A stretch of 64,000 nt of DNA from Granulicella sibirica. Lineage in GTDB: Bacteria > Acidobacteriota > Terriglobia > Terriglobales > Acidobacteriaceae. Positions 16,717 through 23,315 of this stretch are shown one piece after another. The notes under the pieces are model-generated. The model worked only from the letters and a program-made list of their open reading frames with translations, was not told the origin of the DNA and searched no databases. Both the position numbers and the translations under genes were made by a program. Each line of letters starts with the position of its first letter. Within the stretch, counting starts at the first letter, position 1. The stretch covers positions 62,001-126,000 of the forward strand of contig NZ_RDSM01000004.1 in NCBI RefSeq assembly GCF_004115155.1, in the 5' to 3' direction.

Positions 16717-19029
16717 CTATGGCTCGAGCGTGAACTCCGAGTGCATCTCCGCCTGCGATGACGTTCCGATCCACAGATCGAATGCACCCGCCTCAAGCAC
16801 CGGTATCCGCTTCGCCGGGCTCCAGAAGCCAAGCTGCTCCGCCTTGAGCGTCAGGGTGACGGTCTTCGTCTCGTTCGGGCCAAGCTGAACCCGCCGGAAG
16901 CCCTTCAACTCGCGCACCGGCCGTGACGCACTTCCCGCTCGTTGATGCGTGTAAAGCTGCACCACCTCGTCGCCGGCAGTGGCTGAGGTGTTCTGCACGT
17001 CCACCGAAACCGTCACCTCGCCCGTCTTCTTGAGCGAGGTCGACGACATCTTCATGTTGCCAAGCGTGAAGGTCGAGTAGCTCAGCCCATACCCAAACGG
17101 ATACAGTGGTGCGCTTGATCCATCCCAGTACCGCGTCTCGGGATCACGGGGGATCTGCGTCAGATTATCGCCATAGTAGATTGGCACCTGGCCTACGTTG
17201 CGAGGCCAACTCACGGGCAGCTTACCTCCCGGGTTCGCCGCGCCTGAGAGCAGGTCGGCAACCGCGTTCCCGCCTTCCGTGCCGGGATACCAGACGTCAA
17301 GGATTGCAGGAACATGCGCCGAAGCCCAGGTGATGTCGAGCGGCCGCGCGTTCAGCAGCACAAGCACGATCGGCTTGCCCGTCGCGACGGCTGCTTCGAG
17401 TAGCTCCTGCTGCTTGCCCGGCAGCGTCAGCGATGACCGAGAGGCCCGCTCGCCGCTCATCGTCTGCGCTTCGCCGAGCACAAGAACGGTCATCTCCGAG
17501 TCTTTCACCATCGCGATCGCCTTATCGAACTCCGCCTTTTTCGCCTCGTCGGTCGTCAGCACGGGCTTGGGGTCGGGGAACTGGTCGTCGAAGATCGAGG
17601 GCTGGTCGCGGAAGATCTCGACACCCGTCGTCGAGCGGATATTCGTCCCGTTGCCAAACTTGTTCTTGATCCCCTCGAGCACCGTAACGGTATCGGCGGG
17701 GTGACCTGCGAGGCTCCAAGAGCCCATCGTGTCCGCCTTCGCATTCGCAAGCGGCCCGATCACTGCGATTGAAGCCGGAGCCTTGGTCAGAGGCAGAAGC
17801 CCGCCCTCGTTACGCAGCAGAACCGCCGTCTGGGTCGCGGCCTTGCGCGTGGCCGCACGCTGCGCCGCCGAGATGTTCTCTATCTTCGCGGTGTCGACGT
17901 ATGGATTCTTGAATAGCCCAAGGCGGTACTTCGCGACAAGAATGTCTCGCACCGCGTCGTCGATCGTCGATTCCTTCACCGTCCCCTGCTTCACGGCGGC
18001 GGCGAGGTTGTCGCGGAAGGTGTGGCTGGTCATCTCCATGTCGACTCCCGCGTTCACCGCCCGCGTGGCCGCGTCGCGGTCGTCCGCGCTGAAGCCATGC
18101 ACGGTCAGGCTCTTCACGGAGTCCCAGTCACTGACGACGAAGCCTTTGAAGCCCCATTGCTCCCGCAGCACGTCGTGCAGAAGAAACTTATTTCCCGTTG
18201 CCGGAACTGAGTTCAGGTCCATGTAGGCCGACATGAGCGAGCCCGCACCCGCGTCGACCGCCGCCTTGAACGGTGGAAGGTAGACATTCCAAAGCTGGTC
18301 ATCCGAAATGTTCGACGAGTCGTAGTCGCGTCCGCCAACCGCCGCGCCATAGCCCGCGAAGTGCTTCACGCAGGCGAGGATATGGTCCGGCCCGAGATCT
18401 CCCTGGAAGCCGCGCACCTGCGCCTCCGCCATGCGCGAACCCAAGTACGGGTCTTCGCCCGCGCCCTCCATAATGCGTCCCCAACGCGGGTCGCGGGCGA
18501 TATCCACCATGGGCGCGAAGGTCCAGCGTACTCCGTCAGAGCTGGCCTCACGCGCCGCCATCCTCTGCGCGGTCTCGGCGACCGAGGGTTCCCATGAAGC
18601 GGCCATCGCGATGGGAACTGGATAGATGGTCCGGAAGCCATGAATGACGTCGAACCCGACGATCAGCGGGATATGCAGCCGCGATTCGTCGACCGCGATC
18701 TTCTGCAGCCGGTTGATCTCGGTCGCGTCCGTGATGAAGAGCAGCGAGCCGATTTGGCCCTTGCGGATGCCGTCGTCGACGGCTTTCTTGTCGGGCGTGT
18801 TCATGGCGGTCTGGCTCATCTGCCCGATCTTCTCTTCGAGGGTCATCTTCTTCAGAAGATCGTTGGCGAACCGGAGGGCCTCAGGATTAACGTTTGTCTT
18901 CGGATTGCTGGAAACGGCCGCCTGGGCGAGCGTGCGCGACGCCAACGGAACTGCGGCCAGAGACAAAGAAAGACCCGCAACGACTGCGAGACGGAGATGG
19001 CTGCGGGTGAATCCACGGGACGAACGCAT
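16717..19029 (-). CDS. bglX: Periplasmic beta-glucosidase, glycoside hydrolase family 3 (BglX-like)
   Basis: A 770-residue exo-acting glycosidase with a signal peptide (residues 1-36, ending S-R-T-L-A-Q-A). The GH3 N-terminal domain contains 'KHFAGYGAAVGGRDYDSSN' and the nucleophile motif 'GFVVSDWDSV'. The alpha/beta sandwich domain contains 'GSWSLAG' and 'VLVLGEAQTMSGERASRSS'. A fibronectin type III-like domain closes the protein ('VRELKGFRRVQLGPNETKTV'). Its order and length match E. coli BglX. It should release glucose from beta-linked oligosaccharides in the periplasm, feeding the glucose-6-phosphate dehydrogenase encoded upstream on the same strand. GAGGAGA precedes the ATG at 11 bases. 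Confidence 0.93.
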   Translation of the reverse strand: MRSSRGFTRSHLRLAVVAGLSLSLAAVPLASRTLAQAAVSSNPKTNVNPEALRFANDLLKKMTLEEKIGQMSQTAMNTPDKKAVDDGIRKGQIGSLLFITDATEINRLQKIAVDESRLHIPLIVGFDVIHGFRTIYPVPIAMAASWEPSVAETAQRMAAREASSDGVRWTFAPMVDIARDPRWGRIMEGAGEDPYLGSRMAEAQVRGFQGDLGPDHILACVKHFAGYGAAVGGRDYDSSNISDDQLWNVYLPPFKAAVDAGAGSLMSAYMDLNSVPATGNKFLLHDVLREQWGFKGFVVSDWDSVKSLTVHGFSADDRDAATRAVNAGVDMEMTSHTFRDNLAAAVKQGTVKESTIDDAVRDILVAKYRLGLFKNPYVDTAKIENISAAQRAATRKAATQTAVLLRNEGGLLPLTKAPASIAVIGPLANAKADTMGSWSLAGHPADTVTVLEGIKNKFGNGTNIRSTTGVEIFRDQPSIFDDQFPDPKPVLTTDEAKKAEFDKAIAMVKDSEMTVLVLGEAQTMSGERASRSSLTLPGKQQELLEAAVATGKPIVLVLLNARPLDITWASAHVPAILDVWYPGTEGGNAVADLLSGAANPGGKLPVSWPRNVGQVPIYYGDNLTQIPRDPETRYWDGSSAPLYPFGYGLSYSTFTLGNMKMSSTSLKKTGEVTVSVDVQNTSATAGDEVVQLYTHQRAGSASRPVRELKGFRRVQLGPNETKTVTLTLKAEQLGFWSPAKRIPVLEAGAFDLWIGTSSQAEMHSEFTLEP

Positions 19030-19193
19030 GATCGAAACTTCTCCTCAACATGGGGTAGCGACTTGCCGGCCAGGGCGACAGGAATTCGGAAAGCAGAGAC
19101 GCAGGAAATCTACAGCCATGCCAGCTTACTGCGAACGCAGCACTTTCGGCACGTCGGCTCGAAACAAAGACTTCAATCGTTGGCCCTGCCCTC

Positions 19194-20582
19194 CTACCCC
19201 TCAGGCGTCAACGCAACCGGCTCGTCCCAACCGCCCGGCGGAACGACCGTTGGCGCAGTCTCAGATGGACCCCACGTATGCGGCTCATAGACGTACACCG
19301 GCGTTGTCTCTTTCAGCACGGGGTCGACAATCCGCCAGGCCTCTTCCACGTAGTCCTGCCGCGCGAAGAGCGTAGCATCGCCCGCCATCGCGTCGCTCAG
19401 GACACGCTCGTAGGCTTCCATCGTGTCGGGGCCGGGGTGCCGGCTCGCCACAAGCTCGACTGCCTCGCGCGGGCCGCCTTCCTTCTCCGATGCGGCCGAG
19501 ACGGACATCCCGACCGTCATGTCCGGGCTGATTCGGAATCGCATGTAGTTCTGCGGGACATCAGGCTCGGAGATATTTGTATGCGGCGGGCGGATGAAGC
19601 GCGCCATCACCTCGGTGCATGTGCTCGGCAGGTTCTTGCCCGACCGGATGTAGAAGGGAACACCCTCCCAGCGCCACGAGTGGATCCACAGGCGCATCGC
19701 CGCAAAGGTCTCGGTCTGCGAGTCAGGCGCGACACCCTTCTCGTCCAGGTAACCACGAAATTGTCCGCGCACCAGGTCTTTCGAGAGAATAGACGGGATT
19801 GCCTTCAGCACCTTCACCTTCTCGTCCCGCTGCGATTCGCTGTCGTTTCGTGCCGGTGGTTCCATGGCTAAGTTGCACATGATCTGGAAGATGTGATTCT
19901 GAATCACGTCGCGGATGGTGCCGGTCTGGTCATAGAAGGCTCCGCGACCCTGCACGCCGAAGTCCTCCGCCATGGTGATCTGTACGCTCTCGATGTAGTT
20001 GCGATTCCAAAGCGGCTCAAGAAACGAGTTCGAGAATCGGAACGACACCATGTTGTGGACAGGGGCCTTCGCGAGATAGTGATCGATCCGGAAGATGGAC
20101 GACTCCGGAAACGCCGACAGCAGAATCCGGTTGAGTTCCTGCGCCGAGGCCAGGTCATGCCCGAACGGCTTCTCCACGATCATCCGGGCATCCGTTGCGC
20201 ATCCCGACTTCACGAGTTGCTCGACCACCTTCTCGAACAGCGCCGGAGGAATGGCCAGGTAATGGGCTGGCCGCTTCGCCTCGCCCATCGCCTGCTTCAC
20301 CGCGGTAAAGGTCGCCGGGTCGGCGTAGTCGCCGTCGACGTAATGCAGCAGACCTTCCAGCTTCTCCCACGCCCCCTGGTCGAGACCGCCATGCTTTTCG
20401 AGGCTGTCTTTCGCGCGATCCTTGAACTGGTCGAGCCCCCATCCTGCCTTCGCAACCCCGATGACGGGCACGTTCAGCGTCCCTCGCTTGATCATCGACT
20501 GCAGCGCCGGAAAGATCTTCTTGTACGCAAGATCCCCGGTTGCCCCGAAGAACACAAGAACGTCGGAATGTGGCTGGCTCAA
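19194..20582 (-). CDS. zwf: Glucose-6-phosphate 1-dehydrogenase
   Basis: A 462-residue cytosolic enzyme that oxidises glucose-6-phosphate to 6-phosphogluconolactone with NADP, the entry step of the oxidative pentose-phosphate or Entner-Doudoroff pathways. The coenzyme motif is '[18 protein letters not shown]'. The substrate and catalytic motif '[15 protein letters not shown]' corresponds to the family's R-I-D-H-Y-L-G-K-E-x-V-Q-N, with G, E and Q replaced, so this is a divergent branch. The sugar-phosphate contact '[12 protein letters not shown]' is intact. I place the start at TTG 20582, giving '[13 protein letters not shown]', because GAGGAG lies eight bases before it; the frame is open 23 codons further. 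No gnd or pgl gene is adjacent. Confidence 0.93.
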   Translation of the reverse strand: MSQPHSDVLVFFGATGDLAYKKIFPALQSMIKRGTLNVPVIGVAKAGWGLDQFKDRAKDSLEKHGGLDQGAWEKLEGLLHYVDGDYADPATFTAVKQAMGEAKRPAHYLAIPPALFEKVVEQLVKSGCATDARMIVEKPFGHDLASAQELNRILLSAFPESSIFRIDHYLAKAPVHNMVSFRFSNSFLEPLWNRNYIESVQITMAEDFGVQGRGAFYDQTGTIRDVIQNHIFQIMCNLAMEPPARNDSESQRDEKVKVLKAIPSILSKDLVRGQFRGYLDEKGVAPDSQTETFAAMRLWIHSWRWEGVPFYIRSGKNLPSTCTEVMARFIRPPHTNISEPDVPQNYMRFRISPDMTVGMSVSAASEKEGGPREAVELVASRHPGPDTMEAYERVLSDAMAGDATLFARQDYVEEAWRIVDPVLKETTPVYVYEPHTWGPSETAPTVVPPGGWDEPVALTPEG

Positions 20583-20755
20583 AAAGGCATCTCCTCGGCA
20601 CCCGCTCGGCAGGTATCCACCCTCGATTCTACGCCCGTGCCAGGGCCCCAATTATCAATTGGCGGTGAGGACCCGAACGCTTGTTTCGAATTTTCAGGTG
20701 GACTTGCTCTGGCTGCTGCGATCTTCGGCGGCTCACGACGTACTAACATCTTTCA

Positions 20756-21247
20756 ATGGCTAAGACCCGGGTTCGCGGCGGCTCCGAGATGCCTGACGAC
20801 AGAGAACCCCGGATCGATCCGCGATTCGCAAGCTACAGACTGATCGTTCGCCCTTCGAGGATCCATCGCTTCGGCCTCTTCGCGGCAGAAGACATTCCGG
20901 CGCGGCGCAAAGTGATCGAGTACGCCGGCGAAAGAATCGGGCGCGAAGAGACGATCCGGCGTCTTGGTGACCAGGCGAAGCTGATGTACCTCTTCACTCT
21001 CGACAAGAAGGACTGGAGCGTAACCATCGACGGTTCCGTCGGAGGCAGCGGTGCCGAGTACATCAATCACTCCTGCGACCCTAATATCCGAGCCTGGGTC
21101 TTCAAAGGTCATCTTCTTTACATGGCCCGTCGGGCCATTCGCGAGGGCGATGAACTCACCATCGACTATAAGTTTCCGAAGGCGTCCATGGCTGTGCCCT
21201 GCTTCTGCGGTTCTGCGCAGTGCCGAGGTGAGATAAACCTCAAGTAG
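20756..21247 (+). CDS. SET-domain protein (putative lysine methyltransferase)
   Basis: A 163-residue, compact SET-domain protein. Landmarks in order: 'SRIHRFGLFAAEDIPARRKV' (the SET start with G-x-F-A), 'VIEYAGERIG', 'EYINHSCDPNIRAWVF' (the N-H-S-C-x-P-N pseudoknot motif that binds S-adenosylmethionine), 'REGDELTIDYKF' (the E-L-T-x-D-Y catalytic strand), and a post-SET 'CFCGSAQCRG' cysteine cluster that can bind zinc. All core residues are present, so it is probably active. The bacterial substrate is unknown; histone-like or ribosomal proteins are possible. It is divergent from zwf, 173 bases away. Confidence 0.93.
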   Translation: MAKTRVRGGSEMPDDREPRIDPRFASYRLIVRPSRIHRFGLFAAEDIPARRKVIEYAGERIGREETIRRLGDQAKLMYLFTLDKKDWSVTIDGSVGGSGAEYINHSCDPNIRAWVFKGHLLYMARRAIREGDELTIDYKFPKASMAVPCFCGSAQCRGEINLK

Positions 21248-21277
21248 GAAGACCGCTGCTGCTATCACCGGGCGGAA

Positions 21278-21451
21278 CTAGGCGCTCTTCGGAGCCGGAC
21301 CAGGACCGCCCGGGCCTAGACGCCCGATATTACTGGTTCCACCTGAGCCGCCCGTTACCTGCTCTAGGTCTTTATCGGTGAGTTCATCCGCGGAGGGTGT
21401 TTTCGACGGATCGCTCTGCTCGCCTGGATGGTTTTCGGTGTATTCCGGCAT
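21278..21451 (-). CDS. Small peptide with Gly-Gly leader (putative RiPP/bacteriocin-like precursor)
   Basis: A 57-residue peptide beginning 'MPEYTENHPGEQ'. The middle reads 'DELTDKDLEQVTGG', the typical end of a double-glycine leader (E-L-x-D-x-D-L-E-x-V-x-G-G), so a C39-type peptidase could cut after Gly-Gly. The remaining core is Gly/Pro/Ser-rich ('RLGPGGPGPAPKSA'). The start is fixed by GAGGAG five bases before the ATG. It faces away from the three NPQPLPP peptides and its core is unrelated to theirs, but the leader clearly belongs to the same type. No transporter or maturase lies next to it. The gene is well supported; activity as a bacteriocin or signal is inference. Confidence 0.7.
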   Translation of the reverse strand: MPEYTENHPGEQSDPSKTPSADELTDKDLEQVTGGSGGTSNIGRLGPGGPGPAPKSA

Positions 21452-21942
21452 GTCAGCTCCTCGCATTGGCGCGTCCTCGTATCGGAAGCGCACGCAAAAT
21501 GTTACGCCAATTCCGTCAGGTCGCGTTCTCGTTCATGTCCGTGGACTAGAATCGTCTCGCTTTCGGGGAACGGCTTTCTCGGATGCGAAACACAACTCAC
21601 TCCAATCTACCGGTGGCTAACGCGCGTAGGTAGAAGTGAGAGCGGCAAGCAGTCGAAACGAAACGGCCTCCTGCGAAAACCGCAGCGCCGGACGAAACGA
21701 AACGCCACTCGAACGCACCATCGAAGAGACGTCGCGGTCAAACCCGTCCGAGGCGTATTGCTCCACTAGCCAAATCTCTCGCGGTCATTACAATCGCGAA
21801 CGATCCGTCCGGTCGAATACTGGCGTTCGCAGACCTCATTGACGACGCCCTGTTTCTACCCAACCGTTCCTCAACATGCTTCCAGCAGCCACGAACGGTG
21901 GAAGTCATCCTCACCTCGAACCCAGGATCCAGGAGAAGATTC
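21452..21942. other. Intergenic region between divergent leader-peptide genes
   Basis: I find no convincing gene in these 491 bases. The frames open here are Arg/Ser-rich and lack ribosome-binding sites. The only structure noticed is a direct repeat of GAAACGAAACG (21655-21665 and 21694-21704). The region must contain the promoters for the minus-strand peptide and the three plus-strand peptides, but no promoter stands out. Confidence 0.5.
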
Positions 21943-22071
21943 ATGTCGCAGATCAGCGAAGACCCCAAGAAGCCTATTCCAGAGGAACTCAACGAGAAGG
22001 AACTCGAGACGGTTTCGGGTGGCATCAACCCCCAGCCCCTTCCTCCGCATCATCCTCCGTCAGACGACTAG
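21943..22071 (+). CDS. Small Gly-Gly leader peptide, NPQPLPP family, copy 1
   Basis: A 42-residue peptide, shorter than usual gene-calling limits. It has a hydrophilic leader 'MSQISEDPKKPIPEELNEKE', then 'LETVSGG', and a core 'INPQPLPPHHPPSDD'. CAGGAGA precedes the ATG. It is the first of three tandem paralogues, all with E/D-E-L-x-x-x-E-L-E-x-V-S-G-G followed within ten residues by N-P-Q-P-L-P-P. Conservation of both leader and core across the copies argues that it is translated. The leader type is known from class II bacteriocins and other secreted natural-product precursors; the function of the proline-rich core is unknown to me. Confidence 0.75.
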   Translation: MSQISEDPKKPIPEELNEKELETVSGGINPQPLPPHHPPSDD

Positions 22072-22178
22072 TCAGGCGGATAAAGCCCAAGCTCGAAGGC
22101 AGGTTGGCTCCCTCTGAAAGGTTCAAGAGTCGGCCCGCGCGGCCCCGGCAACACAAGACACGATCCAAGGAGAACACC

Positions 22179-22316
22179 ATGTCACAGCACATCAGCGAAG
22201 AGCCCAAGAAGCCCGTCACCAGCACGCCCAAGGATGAACTGAACGAAAACGAACTCGAAACCGTCTCCGGCGGCATCAATCCCCAGCCCCTTCCGCCGTT
22301 CCACAAGGAAGACTAA
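22179..22316 (+). CDS. Small Gly-Gly leader peptide, NPQPLPP family, copy 2
   Basis: A 45-residue peptide with 'MSQHISEEPKKPV' at the start, 'DELNENELETVSGG' before the presumed cleavage site, and the core 'INPQPLPPFHKED'. The ribosome-binding site AAGGAG lies seven bases from the ATG, and 'GGAGAACACCATGTC' is repeated before copy 3. It is closest to copy 1: both begin M-S-Q and have the identical stretch 'ELETVSGGINPQPLPP'. The copies diverge in the last five to seven residues. Tandem duplication is the simplest origin. Confidence 0.78.
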   Translation: MSQHISEEPKKPVTSTPKDELNENELETVSGGINPQPLPPFHKED

Positions 22317-22422
22317 GCCTCGATACGATAGTCGCCCCAGGATGGGTCTGCTCTTTCCGGGAGCAGGCCCACTCAGACCAATTGCCCCGCCGCAATGCCG
22401 ATAGGTAAAAAAGGAGAACACC

Positions 22423-22584
22423 ATGTCGAATCTCATCAATGAGACCCCGCAGGAAGAGACCAAGAAGCCCGCAGCCGGCGCTGATGCCGACGAGCTGAAG
22501 GATGAGGAGTTGGAGAATGTGTCAGGTGGTCGCCCTATCTCCCTCAACCCGCAGCCTCTGCCTCCGTATGATGGCGGCTTCTAG
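22423..22584 (+). CDS. Small Gly-Gly leader peptide, NPQPLPP family, copy 3
   Basis: A 53-residue peptide starting 'MSNLINETPQEETKKP', with 'DELKDEELENVSGG' before the presumed cleavage site and the core 'RPISLNPQPLPPYDGGF'. AAGGAG lies seven bases before the ATG. Compared with copies 1 and 2 the leader has diverged and four residues (R-P-I-S) follow Gly-Gly before L-N-P-Q-P-L-P-P, so the motif itself, not its distance from the cut site, is what is conserved. The redoxin gene starts 128 bases downstream on the same strand. Confidence 0.78.
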   Translation: MSNLINETPQEETKKPAAGADADELKDEELENVSGGRPISLNPQPLPPYDGGF

Positions 22585-22712
22585 TCTGGTCTTTTCTCGC
22601 GCTGCATCGTGGTGGCTCCGGGCATGAGAGCCACCCGGCGAGAAGCACCTCGGAAGCCCCTCCTGGTCCACCGCACGCGCCTCACAGCCGATCCTTCTTC
22701 GGACGGACTAAA

Positions 22713-23315
22713 ATGGCCGCGATGCTTCATCGACTGACACTCGTACTGCTCGTCGTCGCCGCCACGGTGTCGTATGCGCAACACCCGGCAGCTTACGGCC
22801 GCGCTCTCGATGGCAACGCCGTAACGGATCTCGCCAGACCGAGTACCAAGGCAGTCGTCCTCTTCTTCGTCGCCTCGGAATGTCCCATCTCAAACCGCAC
22901 CTTCCCCGAGATGAAGCGCGTCCGCGAAGCGTTTGTTACTGCGGACGTCCGCTTCTGGTTCGTATACCCGAACGCCGACGAAACGCCTGAAGCTGTCCGC
23001 GCCCACCAGGCAAGCTTCGACCCGGGAGGAGAAGTCCTTCTCGATCCCGACGGCAGACTCACCCATCTGACTGGAGCCACGACGACGCCTGAGGTCGCGG
23101 TGCTCCTTCCGAACGGCTCTTCGTGGAAACCCGTCTACGTCGGCCGCATCGACGACCGCTACGTCCGCCTTGGCATTGAGCGCCCGCAGGCCACGGAGCA
23201 CTTTGCGGAACGTATCCTTCGCGAGGTTCTCGACGGCAAGCCTGTTGAACGTGCCACCGGCTCTCCCGTAGGCTGTAGCATCATGAGCGCATCCTTCGGC
23301 AGGGGTATGCGGTGA
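22713..23315 (+). CDS. Exported redoxin-like (thioredoxin-fold) protein
   Basis: A 200-residue protein with a signal peptide (cleavage near V-S-Y-A-Q) and an AhpC/TSA-redoxin-like core: 'KAVVLFFVASECPISNRTFPEM', then 'LLDPDGRLTHLTGATTTPEVAVL' with the cis-Pro motif T-T-P-E. The active-site position reads C-P-I-S rather than C-x-x-C, so it has one catalytic Cys and may act as a peroxiredoxin- or glutaredoxin-like single-Cys protein. Its stop overlaps the GTG of the next gene (GTGA), so the two are translated together. I recall this redoxin as a domain fused to cytochrome c/copper-monooxygenase proteins in other phyla, which fits the neighbour here. The start may instead be the ATG three codons later. 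Confidence 0.85.
   Translation: MAAMLHRLTLVLLVVAATVSYAQHPAAYGRALDGNAVTDLARPSTKAVVLFFVASECPISNRTFPEMKRVREAFVTADVRFWFVYPNADETPEAVRAHQASFDPGGEVLLDPDGRLTHLTGATTTPEVAVLLPNGSSWKPVYVGRIDDRYVRLGIERPQATEHFAERILREVLDGKPVERATGSPVGCSIMSASFGRGMR

Noticed and set aside
21655..21704. GAAACGAAACG direct repeat as a possible CRISPR or iteron array
   Set aside because: Only two short copies with no regular spacer; far too little for either.
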